A DNA stretch of 64,000 nucleotides from Bacteroidales bacterium (lineage in GTDB: Bacteria > Bacteroidota > Bacteroidia > Bacteroidales > Muribaculaceae), in contig SUXJ01000011.1 of the NCBI GenBank assembly GCA_015061005.1, positions 26,090-90,089 of the forward strand. The letters run 5' to 3'. The stretch's first letter is position 1. The number at the start of each line of letters is the position of its first letter. Shown in pieces: positions 34,989 through 44,510 of this stretch. The notes under the pieces are model-generated. The model saw nothing but the letters and a program-made list of their open reading frames with translations, was not told the DNA's origin and did no database searches. A program made the translations under genes and the position numbers.

Positions 34989-35524
34989 CGCGGAATGAAC
35001 GACTGATACGAATTGTCAGAATAAAACACCATTATATTTACGATGGATTTTGAGCCATCGGCCGGAATGATTACTCCGGGCTGCGGATCTTCATGGGGGA
35101 GAGATGATTCGCTTTGAACTTCGGTTGGAGTTTCTTCAACATCAAATAAAAGCGGCTCTTCCGAGTTGTCTAAGCCAAAAAGTCCGGCATCTTCCTCGTT
35201 TGCATTTTTTTTTAGAACGTTGTTTGATGCGCTCAAAGCGTTTATTGATGCGCCCTGTAGGGGTGTTTGACCCCCATTGAGAGGCTCTGAGAATTGAATA
35301 TTTGCCGTCGTCTCCATCTGTCCCTCACCAAAAAGCAACCATAGCACGCTTAATTGCGGATATGCGTTGTGGATTTTTGCAATAACTTCATCAGAAATTT
35401 TTTTGTTTCGTCCACTGAGAATCTGTGATAGGGTAGGACGAGGTATTCCACACGTATCAGCAAACTGAGTGCTACCGATATGGTGTATTTCCATAAAGGA
35501 TTTGAGTCGATTTACAATATCCAT
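34985..35524 (-). CDS. XRE-family transcriptional regulator
   Basis: 179 aa from ATG 35524, chosen because the promoter at 35555-35586 rules out the longer frame to 35608. An N-terminal Cro/C1 HTH (STQFADTCGIPRPTLSQIL) is followed by a low-complexity, acidic tail. This layout is common in Bacteroidales regulators of unknown target. It is convergent with the EEP gene (4-base overlap). Confidence 0.8.
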   Translation of the reverse strand: MDIVNRLKSFMEIHHIGSTQFADTCGIPRPTLSQILSGRNKKISDEVIAKIHNAYPQLSVLWLLFGEGQMETTANIQFSEPLNGGQTPLQGASINALSASNNVLKKNANEEDAGLFGLDNSEEPLLFDVEETPTEVQSESSLPHEDPQPGVIIPADGSKSIVNIMVFYSDNSYQSFIPR

Positions 35525-35554
35525 AGTGTTTACTTTTAGCAACTTTGTCGGTTG

Positions 35555-35586
35555 CAAAATTAAACAATAAAATTTAAATATCCAAA
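35555..35586 (-). promoter_or_regulatory. Promoter of the XRE regulator
   Basis: TTTG (35583-35586), 20 bases, then TAATTTTG (35555-35562) on the minus strand. Confidence 0.65.
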
Positions 35587-35595
35587 TTTTGATAT

Positions 35596-35620
35596 GTAAA
35601 TAAATCATGTAGTTATTTAC
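35596..35620. promoter_or_regulatory. Inverted repeat, possible operator
   Basis: Perfect 8-bp arms GTAAATAA/TTATTTAC (35596-35603 with 35613-35620) lie just upstream of the XRE promoter, with further GTAAAT copies at about 35631-35641. The HTH protein could bind here to regulate itself. Confidence 0.45.
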
Positions 35621-35644
35621 GTTTTGTTGTGTAAATGTAAATAG

Positions 35645-36323
35645 ATGGGTACGGAGTAGTAAAATCCTAATCAGAATATATTAAATAAGGAGTTGAGATG
35701 TCACTCATAAAATACTGAATAGCAGTAGTATAGTTGTGGATATTTGTTTTAGAGTTGCGATCTGGACAGTCTTTTATATATAAATTAAATTTGTGATTTA
35801 GTTATTGCGCCTAATTTGTTGGTTAAAAGTATTTTATCGCATGTGTTAAATTGATTTAAATACAAGTTTATTACGCTTGTAAACATTACGGAGGGGTTGT
35901 GCTTAAAGTTTCTGATAGCAAAAAATACAGTGAGACTTGCAGAATTTACAAATACATTTTTGCTATCTGCATTAGTAAATTTACAATTCAAACAACAGAT
36001 TTAATGCTTAACATTTCACAATAAAAGCAAAAGCAAATTTTGATTTACAATTACATCAAGTAGATGCCATATAAACATAGTTTTCTATTTGAGTCTGAAA
36101 TCCAACAGATACTTGAATATAGAATTCAACTTGTAAATACTTAAAAATTAAATATTTAAGCAAATATTATTGCTAATAATATGGCATTTTATGCCCCTGA
36201 GAATTTAAAATTCGAGTCATCAGTCGAGCAAATGAAAAAATATTGAAATCTCTGAGTTCTTTATAGCATGGGAAAATTTATCAATGATGTACGAAATAAT
36301 ATGATTTTAGCGTTAATAATAAG
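35645..36323. other. AT-rich non-coding stretch before the TonB receptor gene
   Basis: About 680 bases with no convincing ORF, RNA or strong promoter. A 68-codon minus-strand frame (35785-35991) has no sign of being a gene. It may hold distant regulatory sites. Confidence 0.5.
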
Positions 36324-38735
36324 ATGAAATTAAGATTACGCATTATTTCTACTATAGTATTGGTGGCTCTATTTGCTTTCGCATCAAATGCGCAAGTAAA
36401 AATTCATGGGAAAGTCACTCATGGCACCGGTTCGTTGTCAGAACCTTTAGAATTTGTTCAAGTATCCATTAAGGGTACTGCGATAGGTGCGTTTACGCAG
36501 ATGGATGGAAGTTATTCACTCTCAGCGCCTAAAAATGACACTATTGTGGTCGTTTTCCATTGTATTGGGTATCATGATTCTACTCGTAAATTGATTGAGC
36601 CGGCAGATGATGTTACTCTTAACGTTAAGATGTTGCCGTCAAACACGTTGGAGGAAGTGGAAATCACCGAATACAAAAAGCAAACAGATGGAATGCAAAA
36701 GATTGACTATAAGGCTTATGCATTGGCTGCTGATGCGTCAGGCGGTTCCGTTGAGTCTTTGCTGACTACTATGGCTGGCGTACATTCTTCAAATGAAATG
36801 AGTTCACAGTATTCGGTGCGTGGGGGCAGTTATGATGAAAACTCTGTTTATATCAATGGTGTTGAGGTATATCGCCCTCAATTGGTCAGTTCAGGACAGC
36901 AGGAAGGATTAAGCGTTATTAATCCGGCACTGGTTGGATCTGTGAATTTTTCTACCGGCGGATTTTCTGCCGAATATGGCGATAGGATGAGTTCTGTGCT
37001 CGATATTACATATCGTCAGCCTGAATCATTGGAAGGACAAGTTGCTGCATCGCTAATGGGGGCTTCCGTTGCATTCGGTCAAGGGAATAAGCGTTTTTCT
37101 CAACTTCATGGCGTAAGGTACAAACGCAATAATTCTCTGTTATCGTCGCTTGAAACACGTGGTGAATATAACCCCAATTTCTTTGATTATCAAACGAATT
37201 TAAATTTCAGATTAAATCAACACTGGAAGGTTTCAGCCATCGGCAATATTGCTATAAACAACTATGAGTTTACTCCGCAAACTCGTCAAACTAATTTTGG
37301 CACGTCAACAGATGCCAAGCAATTTACGGTTTATTTTGATGGGCGAGAGAAAGACAGGTTTGAAACCTATTTTGGAGCGGCAATGGTAAACTTTCGACCA
37401 TCAAAGGCATGTGATTTCACATTGTTGGCTTCCGGTTACTTCACTAACGAGTTGGTTAGTTATGATATTTCGGGTGAATATTGGCTTGATCAAGCCGGCA
37501 ATTCATCAGTTGGTGGAGAACTTGGGGTAGGGCGATATAAGGAGCATGCAAGGAATCGTTTGCGTGCATCTGTGTTTACCCTTGCACTGCGCGGCAATAC
37601 CGGAATAGGCGGACATAACTTGAGTTATGGTGTCAGTTTTAATAACGAAAAAATCCTTGACAGAGCTCGAGAATGGGAGGTACGTGATTCTGCGGGATAT
37701 TCATTGCCGTTTGATCCGAATGCCGTGCGTGTTATCTATAACTATGCCTCAAAAAATGATTTGTCATCAATCAGGGTCTCTTTCTTCGCTCAAGATTCAT
37801 GGCGATTGAAATCCTCACTTGGATATTGGACCATTAACTATGGATTGCGTGCAAGTTATTGGGACTTTAATAAGGAATTTTTGATTTCACCTCGTGCATT
37901 AGTTTCATTTGTACCTGAAAAACATAATAATTGGGCATTTCGTTTTGCCACCGGTCTCTATTATCAATCTCCATTTTATAAGGAATATCGCCAGCCGGTT
38001 GCTGATACCGATGGAAACATTATTGTAAAGCTCAATAATAAGATAAAATCTCAGCGGTCTCTGCAGTTCATTTTGGGCACTGACTATTCGTTCCGCACAC
38101 TTAATCGGCCGTTCAAACTGTCGGCAGAGGCTTATTATAAGGCTTTGGGGCGTTTAATTCCTTATGAAGTTGACAATTTGAAATTGAATTATGCCGGTGT
38201 CAATGCCGGAAATGGCTATGCGATGGGCATAGATTTCAAATTATTCGGACAATTTGTGCCGGGCAGTGATTCATGGATTTCTTTTTCATTGATGAAAACC
38301 CAAGAAACCCTCAATGGTGTGAAAGTGCCGCGACCTTCTGATCAGCGTTATTCGGTGGCTCTTTATTTTACGGATTATTTCCCTAAGTTTCCGAAGTTGA
38401 AGTTTAGTTTGCGAGGTATATTCAGCGATGGCTTGCCGGTAACTCCTCCACGCTCAACACGCGACAAAGGCTATTTCCGCACTCCTGCCTATAAACGCGT
38501 TGACATCGGGCTGAGCTATGCATTGCTGTCGCCGCGAGGTGAGGACGAACCGAAGCGTTCCGGTTTCTGGGGATACTTTAAGAGTATTTGGATAGGCCTT
38601 GATTGCTTTAATTTGCTGGATATTTCTAATGTTAGCTCTTATTATTGGGTCACGGATGTAAATGATATTCAATATGCCGTTCCAAACTATTTAACTCGCC
38701 GTCAGTTCAATATCCGTTTAACTGTTGATTTTTAG
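36324..38735 (+). CDS. TonB-dependent outer membrane receptor
   Basis: 803 aa. Signal peptide ending SNAQ; a carboxypeptidase-regulatory-like beta-sandwich (about 25-110, VKIHGKVTHGTGSL); plug domain (about 140-230, SQYSVRGGSYDENSVYINGVE); a 22-strand barrel ending RRQFNIRLTVDF with a terminal Phe. No SusD gene follows, so it is more like an iron or cofactor receptor than a Sus pair. The ligand is unknown. Confidence 0.88.
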   Translation: MKLRLRIISTIVLVALFAFASNAQVKIHGKVTHGTGSLSEPLEFVQVSIKGTAIGAFTQMDGSYSLSAPKNDTIVVVFHCIGYHDSTRKLIEPADDVTLNVKMLPSNTLEEVEITEYKKQTDGMQKIDYKAYALAADASGGSVESLLTTMAGVHSSNEMSSQYSVRGGSYDENSVYINGVEVYRPQLVSSGQQEGLSVINPALVGSVNFSTGGFSAEYGDRMSSVLDITYRQPESLEGQVAASLMGASVAFGQGNKRFSQLHGVRYKRNNSLLSSLETRGEYNPNFFDYQTNLNFRLNQHWKVSAIGNIAINNYEFTPQTRQTNFGTSTDAKQFTVYFDGREKDRFETYFGAAMVNFRPSKACDFTLLASGYFTNELVSYDISGEYWLDQAGNSSVGGELGVGRYKEHARNRLRASVFTLALRGNTGIGGHNLSYGVSFNNEKILDRAREWEVRDSAGYSLPFDPNAVRVIYNYASKNDLSSIRVSFFAQDSWRLKSSLGYWTINYGLRASYWDFNKEFLISPRALVSFVPEKHNNWAFRFATGLYYQSPFYKEYRQPVADTDGNIIVKLNNKIKSQRSLQFILGTDYSFRTLNRPFKLSAEAYYKALGRLIPYEVDNLKLNYAGVNAGNGYAMGIDFKLFGQFVPGSDSWISFSLMKTQETLNGVKVPRPSDQRYSVALYFTDYFPKFPKLKFSLRGIFSDGLPVTPPRSTRDKGYFRTPAYKRVDIGLSYALLSPRGEDEPKRSGFWGYFKSIWIGLDCFNLLDISNVSSYYWVTDVNDIQYAVPNYLTRRQFNIRLTVDF

Positions 38736-38751
38736 TTGATATATAAAATAT

Positions 38752-39873
38752 ATGACTTTAGCTATTATTATTTTAGGTTGTGCATTGCTCGGTGTGGCAG
38801 TCTACGCTGCAACGCTGAGGGTTAGGTTGCAGAGTGCGAAGGCAGATGTTGAACGTGCGGCTAATGAGGTTAATCGGCTGAATGCGGACGATCATCGTTT
38901 TCGCGCGCTTGCTTCGCAAGTACTTGAAGATTCTCGGCGCAATCTGAGTCGCGACACTGCCGAGCAGATGGCATCGCTTCTGTTGCCATTGCGTCATGAT
39001 ATTGCCGAATTTAATCGTACCATTGATGAAAAATACTCGCGTGAAGCATCAGAACGGGGTGCCTTGCGCGAAAAAATTGAAGAACTCCATCGTCTTAACA
39101 TCACGCTCGGTCAGGAAGCTAAACAATTGGCAGATGCACTGAAAGGAAATAGCAAGGTTCAAGGTGATTGGGGCGAAATGATTTTGTCAAGGCTATTGGA
39201 ACAAGCCGGATTTACTGAAGGACGTGAATTTGAGGTTCAAAAAAATATCAAAGATGAGTCCGGAAGCAATTTACGTCCGGACGTAGTGGTGCATTATCCA
39301 AATCGTGGATGCTTGGTCATTGACTCCAAGGTCTCCTTGACTGCTTATGTAAACTTATGCGGTGCGGAAACTGAAGAGGCGAGGCAGGCTGCTGGTGCTG
39401 CGCATATTGCTTCGGTACGAGCTCATGTCAAAGAATTGGCTGTAAAGAAATATCAAGATTTAGTGGGTGCAGACCGCAAACTTGATTTCGTGATGATGTT
39501 TGTGCCTAATGAAGGCGCATATATTTCAGCCATGCAGTTGGCTCCGGATCTATGGCAAGAAGCATACGATAAACGCGTTCTGATAATTTCGCCCACTCAT
39601 TTGTTTTCGGTATTGAAATTGATTCAACAAATGTGGCAGCATGATGACCAAACCAAGAATGCCACTAAAATAGCAGAGGAGGCCGGCAAAATGTATGACA
39701 AATTCGCCGGATTTTTAACGGATATGGCTGCGGTTGAGACAAAATTAAATCAAGCCCTCGAAGCGCATGGGGCAGCAATGAAAAAACTCTCCGACGGCAC
39801 CGGCAATCTGATTAAACGCGCGGAAGATTTGCGCAAACTCGGTGCTAAAGTCAACAAGTCCCTCCCGAAGTAA
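38752..39873 (+). CDS. rmuC: DNA recombination protein RmuC
   Basis: 373 aa. An N-terminal membrane anchor, coiled coil (about 25-130), then the RmuC nuclease-like domain: GNSKVQGDWGEMILSRLLEQ, LRPDVVVHYPNRGCLVIDSKVSLTAY and FVPNEGAYISAM. The restriction-endonuclease-like core limits inversions and clears damaged DNA. It lies 16 bases after the TonB receptor gene. Confidence 0.93.
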   Translation: MTLAIIILGCALLGVAVYAATLRVRLQSAKADVERAANEVNRLNADDHRFRALASQVLEDSRRNLSRDTAEQMASLLLPLRHDIAEFNRTIDEKYSREASERGALREKIEELHRLNITLGQEAKQLADALKGNSKVQGDWGEMILSRLLEQAGFTEGREFEVQKNIKDESGSNLRPDVVVHYPNRGCLVIDSKVSLTAYVNLCGAETEEARQAAGAAHIASVRAHVKELAVKKYQDLVGADRKLDFVMMFVPNEGAYISAMQLAPDLWQEAYDKRVLIISPTHLFSVLKLIQQMWQHDDQTKNATKIAEEAGKMYDKFAGFLTDMAAVETKLNQALEAHGAAMKKLSDGTGNLIKRAEDLRKLGAKVNKSLPK

Positions 39874-40001
39874 CCTCCACAATTTACGTAGTCCACAAAT
39901 TATTGAATGTGGAGATATAGGTTCTGATAATACCGTCTAAACTGACTCAATAGGAATTGATGCACTGAAAGAAAGAATCAAAGCATATTCAAATTTGATC
40001 T

Positions 40002-40958
40002 ATGTCTCTTTGGGATAGAATAAAACAATCAATAAGCTATACGGTAGATAATCCGGAGAAGCCTATATTTCGCGATGCGTCTCGTTATGCCTTTATTGAT
40101 GTGGAGGTTGGCTTGAAAGATTATCGCATTCATGATATTGGTGCGCTTAGATGTGATAGAGCTATTTTCCACTCTGCCAATAAGAGGGAGCTGTTGGATT
40201 ATTTGAAAGATGTGGATTTCGTGTGTGGGCATAATATTATCCACCATGATGCAAAATATCTTTTTGGGGATGTCGTCCACCAATGGATATTGGTCGATAC
40301 GCTTTATGTTTCGCCTTTGCTGTTTCCTGAAAAACCATATCATCATCTATTGAAAGATGATAAATTGATTAGCGATCAGATTAATAATCCGGTCAATGAC
40401 TGTGAGAAGGCTCATGATCTGTTAATGGACGAAGTCGCCCGATGGAGTACATTATCAGAAGATAAAAAGAGTATCTTTGCTACGCTATTGTATGGTATAG
40501 CTGAATTTGAGGGTTTTCTCCAATTTGTTAATGCGAATGTGTCAGAGGCTGATGATTTGGCGAATTTGATACGCTCTACATATCAAGGAAAGATCTGTGA
40601 GTTTGCAGATATTGAAAATATAATTGCTCAACACCCTTGTGAATTAGCATATGCCTTAGCATTGATTGACACTACAGACCAAAGATCTATTACACCAGCA
40701 TGGGTGCTATGCAATTATCCCAATGTCGAATATATAGTTAGGCAATTGCGACACACCAGATGCCTTCGTGGTTGTAGTTATTGTGATCAAGACCTCGATA
40801 TTCATTATAACTTAAGGCAGTATTTTGGATACGATCAATTTCGCACATATGAGGGTGAGCCACTGCAAGAAAAGTCTGTGCAGGCTGCTGTTGATGGTAA
40901 ATCGTTGCTTGCAATATTCCCTACCGGAGGTGGTAAGTCGCTTACTGCTCTACTCTGA
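40002..40958 (+). pseudogene. Truncated exonuclease-RecQ helicase gene
   Basis: 318 residues. An N-terminal DEDD-type exonuclease domain (YAFIDVEVGLKD, GHNIIHHDAKYLF) joins a RecQ helicase start (DQFRTYEGEPLQEKSVQAAV), which ends just after Walker A (PTGGGKSLT) at a TGA. The helicase core, RQC and HRDC regions are absent and are not found elsewhere in the window. Sequence downstream of 40945 belongs to another gene, so a recombination event removed the rest. Confidence 0.85.
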
Positions 40959-41158
40959 CTGTATTGGCTTACAATGTTGGTCACAGCAGATTGCTCGGTT
41001 ATGGTAAACGCCCGAAGAGTAACCTTATCAAGAAAATCGAGTCCGGCGACAGGGATTTTTACGAAGAGTATATCTCGTACCGTTGCTACAAAGGCAAGCC
41101 TATTCCCAGCATCGAACGCCGCAGAAAAAGAGAGTTTCAATTGCTGTATATCCCGTAG
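40949..41158 (+). pseudogene. C-terminal fragment of a phage-type lysozyme (GH24-like)
   Basis: In a different frame from the truncated RecQ gene, residues STLTVLAYNVG, LLGYGKRPKS and KGKPIPSIERRRKREFQLL match the C-terminal lobe of GH24-like lysozymes common in Bacteroidetes islands. The catalytic N-terminal half is missing. It marks the left edge of the acquired region, and its terminator is intact downstream. Confidence 0.65.
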
Positions 41159-41169
41159 CCGTTATTTAA

Positions 41170-41210
41170 AGAGCCTTCCCTTAAGCAATTGAGAGAAGGC
41201 TCTTGTTTTA
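41170..41210 (+). terminator. Terminator after the lysozyme fragment
   Basis: The 9-bp perfect stem AGAGCCTTC/GAAGGCTCT (41170-41178 with 41195-41203) has a 16-nt loop and is followed by TGTTTTA. Confidence 0.75.
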
Positions 41211-41391
41211 TTAATCACTAAATGAACAATAATTCAATATATAACACTGATTAAACTGCTTTTTCTTGACGAATTAGCGTTCAATTGCGAGATTTTGTGT
41301 AATTTTGCATCATGCAGATAGTTTCTTTAAAAGAAAACATACAAACTGTACGTGATTACAAAAAGAATAATATAAGAAATGAAGATCAAAT
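41211..41391. other. Intergenic leader of the lipoprotein operon
   Basis: 180 bases. A -7-like TAATTTTG at 41301-41308 has no clear -33 partner. No ORF or RNA is seen. Confidence 0.4.
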
Positions 41392-42417
41392 GTGAGAATT
41401 AGAATTGTAATATTATCGATAGTACTTTTCGGGATGTGCTGTGCATGTTCCGAAAAATCGCATTTTGATGAGCCTCGTCCTGAGATAACAGTTATATTGG
41501 GCTTAAGCGGTGCCGGGGACAATGGATATAATGATGAAATCCTGGCTGGAATTATGGATATAAATGAGTCTGCCGATGTCTCTCTTTCAATGATTAGTCC
41601 GGCGTCAATGGATGATGCGAGGAGTGCATTGAGTACATGGCTAAATAAAGAACTATCAGGGGTAAATGCTCTGCTTGTCTTAGCAGGGAATGAATATGAA
41701 TCCTTGATACAAGATATTACACTCCCACAGAACAAGTCGATACTTATATTTGAAAGCGAGGTGGATAATTTACCGAACAGGGTGAGTTCGTTTATGATAC
41801 ATCGATATGGCATTTCATATTTAGCCGGCTGCATGGCGAGTGAAGCGGAGTCGGCAAGCGTTATAGCCGCTATGCGGTCTGAGAACTATTTAGGAGATGC
41901 TGTAAATGGTTTCGTTGAGGGGTTTTCCGTCGGTGGAAATAAAGCAGAGGTTATATATCTGGCTGAGGACGAATCGGGTTATGGAATGCCCGATGAGGGA
42001 TATAAGATAGTCAGCAGGCTTCCTTATAATTCTTTTATTTACCCTCTTGCCGGAGGTTCAAACAGTGGAATGTATAAGGCTACAAGAGAAGAAGAGTTCA
42101 ATATGAACCTTATAGCCGGAATGGATGTGGATTGTTCCAATTATAGTACACGAGTCCCTTTCTCGGTAATTTTCAACATAAGAGAGGTTGTTCATTCTCT
42201 TTTGGATGAGTGGATAAACGGTAATGAGTTACAGGCTCATTATAGTTTTGATTTGTCCGACGACGATATAGTCTATATTGCGTTTTGTGAATCGTTTTTT
42301 GACAATCTGATAGCTTGGGGTGATTATTATTCCGACCCCGATTATTGGACTAAGATGTGTGACAGATATAAAGCGAAAGCAATAGAAAAGGAGGGGAGTT
42401 ATTATGAGAGCAGGTAG
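41392..42417 (+). CDS. BMP-family (PnrA-like) substrate-binding lipoprotein
   Basis: 341 aa from GTG 41392. The lipoprotein signal ends in a MCCACSEKS-type lipobox. The body follows the BMP/PnrA nucleoside-binding fold: ITVILGLSGAGDNGYNDEILAGI, FMIHRYGISYLAGCMASEAE, VIAAMRSENYLGDAVNGFVEGF and a DMGVD-like NLIAGMDVD. No permease or ATPase genes adjoin it, so it is more likely a receptor or sensor than a transporter part. It overlaps the next gene by 14 bases. Confidence 0.75.
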   Translation: MRIRIVILSIVLFGMCCACSEKSHFDEPRPEITVILGLSGAGDNGYNDEILAGIMDINESADVSLSMISPASMDDARSALSTWLNKELSGVNALLVLAGNEYESLIQDITLPQNKSILIFESEVDNLPNRVSSFMIHRYGISYLAGCMASEAESASVIAAMRSENYLGDAVNGFVEGFSVGGNKAEVIYLAEDESGYGMPDEGYKIVSRLPYNSFIYPLAGGSNSGMYKATREEEFNMNLIAGMDVDCSNYSTRVPFSVIFNIREVVHSLLDEWINGNELQAHYSFDLSDDDIVYIAFCESFFDNLIAWGDYYSDPDYWTKMCDRYKAKAIEKEGSYYESR

Positions 42418-43705
42418 TAAAATATTTGTTGCCCTGATGATTTTTATTCTGTGTGCCTGTAACGATGATTTTTCTGCGGAGCATACAGGGCATAAAGTCA
42501 AGACATATAAAGTAGCAGTCGTAATGCCGAAGGAGAGGCAAGGGGCGTGGACTAGAACAGCCCAATGGGCTTTGGATAATCTAGCAGAGGCTCAAACCGG
42601 ATTGTCTGAAGAGGTAAAATTGTCGTTGCAATGGTTTGATGAGAACTCTCCTGAGATTGATACGCAACTTAAGAATATTTCTAATGACGATTCTTTCGTT
42701 GCTATAATTGGCCCGTATAGTTCACAGAAAGCTCATACGGCTGCCGAACTTTGTGCAAAGAGTGGAAAGACATTGATTCTGCCTATTGCAACATCTGCCG
42801 AAGTTCAAAGAATCTATGCCAATGTGAATAACATCTGGAATCTTACCCAGTCAGATATAAGCCAGTGTGAACTTATGATATCCCAAGCCATACTATCAGA
42901 GAGTTGGAATGTCAGTCTGATTGCGAGTGACGATGATTATGGAAAAAGTTTCAGTGATTGGTTTGCATATCAGGCAGAAGAGTTGGGAATAAATGTTAAG
43001 GATATTTTTATCTGCTCATCGGAGAATGAAATTAAATCTGCTGCAAATACAGTGGCAGCTAATTTCAAGTATGGCGACCATCTTCTTCTAGCCCTCTCTC
43101 AAGAAAGATTTGCAATAGCATTTGACGAGGAGATTGGTGCGTTAAAGGAAAAATCAAAGAATTTCAAATTCCCTTTGGTGTTATGCTCCGATATAATGAA
43201 TTCGCCCAATCTTTCAGGTCGGTTAGAGAATTTAACTTACGAAGGACTCTCCCCGTGTGCATCCCCGTCTAGTGGCTTCAGTACTGCATACAATGTAAAA
43301 TTTGGTTGTGAGCCGTCAAACGGAGAGGCTCATTTATTTGATGCCATATCATTGCTTACGCTCGCATTGAGTATTGATGCAGAAGACCCTGACAATGGCA
43401 TTCTTGAACTTGTCCAAGGGCGTGAAACGTGGAATAGAAGTTGGTTGCCGGCTGATATGCACGACACTTTCGTAATGTTGCAGGCAGGAGGCAGACCTGA
43501 TGTTTCAGGTGTAACCGGAGACTGGACTTTTGACGAAAGGCATCACTCAAGTGTACTGAATACTACTTACTCGCATTGGATATTGAGAGATGGGCAATAC
43601 TTTACTTTAGAGTATCTGTCTGCCGACGGTGGGCAGCGTACAACATCGACTTTGCAAGCATGGGATGTGCAGCAACAGAAATACCAACAATTCAGCAGTA
43701 GTTAA
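42404..43705 (+). CDS. Periplasmic-binding-fold lipoprotein, split from a C13 protease
   Basis: 433 aa. The lipoprotein signal ends ILCAC. The body resembles type I periplasmic-binding (receptor ligand-binding) domains: YKVAVVMPKERQGAWTRTAQWALDNL, FVAIIGPYSSQKAHTAAELC, LIASDDDYGKSFSDWF. After the TAA at 43703-43705 the same frame continues without a break into the C13 protease. A single-base change would join the two into one 695-residue protein. Either a nonsense mutation or readthrough/reinitiation is at work. Confidence 0.75.
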   Translation: MRAGSKIFVALMIFILCACNDDFSAEHTGHKVKTYKVAVVMPKERQGAWTRTAQWALDNLAEAQTGLSEEVKLSLQWFDENSPEIDTQLKNISNDDSFVAIIGPYSSQKAHTAAELCAKSGKTLILPIATSAEVQRIYANVNNIWNLTQSDISQCELMISQAILSESWNVSLIASDDDYGKSFSDWFAYQAEELGINVKDIFICSSENEIKSAANTVAANFKYGDHLLLALSQERFAIAFDEEIGALKEKSKNFKFPLVLCSDIMNSPNLSGRLENLTYEGLSPCASPSSGFSTAYNVKFGCEPSNGEAHLFDAISLLTLALSIDAEDPDNGILELVQGRETWNRSWLPADMHDTFVMLQAGGRPDVSGVTGDWTFDERHHSSVLNTTYSHWILRDGQYFTLEYLSADGGQRTTSTLQAWDVQQQKYQQFSSS

Positions 43706-43747
43706 GAAGACCGAAAATATCCTGAATATTCAGGGGAAAACTGGGCT

Positions 43748-44491
43748 GTGGTAATCGGTACGTCTGATAAATGGGCATATTATAGACATCAGGCTGACGC
43801 TCTGGCTATGTATCAGTTGTTAAAGCGACACGGATATGACGATGACCATATAATACTGATAATTGCAGATAACATTGCCTATGATTCCCGCAATATATAC
43901 CCCGGTGTGGTCAGGGTAAGACCGAATGGAGAGAATGTTTATGAGGGGGCTGTTGTAGACTACAAGATTGGGGATATAAAAATCTCGGATTTGAAACCCA
44001 TTTTGACAGGGCAGAAGTCGGAAAAACATCCCGAAGTCATTACTCCTGATGAACACGACAATGTAGTGGTCTTTTGGTGTGGTCATGGATCAAAGAACAG
44101 ACTTGCGTGGGGAAGCGATGAGGTTGTGCATGGATACCAGATTGCCGATTTAATCCAATCTATGACATACCGGAAAATGCTTTGGTCGATGGATGCTTGT
44201 TATAGCGGTTCAATTGGTGAGGCGTGTGAAGGTATTCCGGGTGTTTTATTTATAACGGCAGCCAATGCTGTCGAGACCTCAAAAGCCGATATGCGAGACC
44301 CTGATATGGGAATATGGCTGTCAAACGGATTCACAAGAGGGTTTCAAGAGACTGTAGATTCAAATCCAGATATAATTTTGCGAGACCTTTATTATGAACT
44401 GGCACGAAGCACTGTCGGCTCACATGCGACTGTATATAATGTAGAATACTACGGTAACATGTATAAAGAGAGTATGAATGAATATTTTTAA
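43748..44491 (+). CDS. Legumain-like C13 cysteine peptidase
   Basis: 247 aa from GTG 43748. VIGTSDKWAYYRHQADALAMYQLLKRHGY opens the fold (split here); catalytic His lies in VVFWCGHGSKN and catalytic Cys in SMDACYSGSIGE. This is the caspase/legumain clan CD. Upstream in frame, residues EDRKYPEYSGENWAV extend the domain to the stop that ends the binding protein. It lacks its own signal peptide, so export depends on the fused lipoprotein part. Confidence 0.8.
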   Translation: MVIGTSDKWAYYRHQADALAMYQLLKRHGYDDDHIILIIADNIAYDSRNIYPGVVRVRPNGENVYEGAVVDYKIGDIKISDLKPILTGQKSEKHPEVITPDEHDNVVVFWCGHGSKNRLAWGSDEVVHGYQIADLIQSMTYRKMLWSMDACYSGSIGEACEGIPGVLFITAANAVETSKADMRDPDMGIWLSNGFTRGFQETVDSNPDIILRDLYYELARSTVGSHATVYNVEYYGNMYKESMNEYF

Positions 44492-44510
44492 TCAAATTAA
44501 TCAAAGCGGT

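Noticed and set aside
35785..35991. 68-codon minus-strand frame before the TonB receptor gene
   Set aside because: AT-rich, no promoter and no recognisable protein features.
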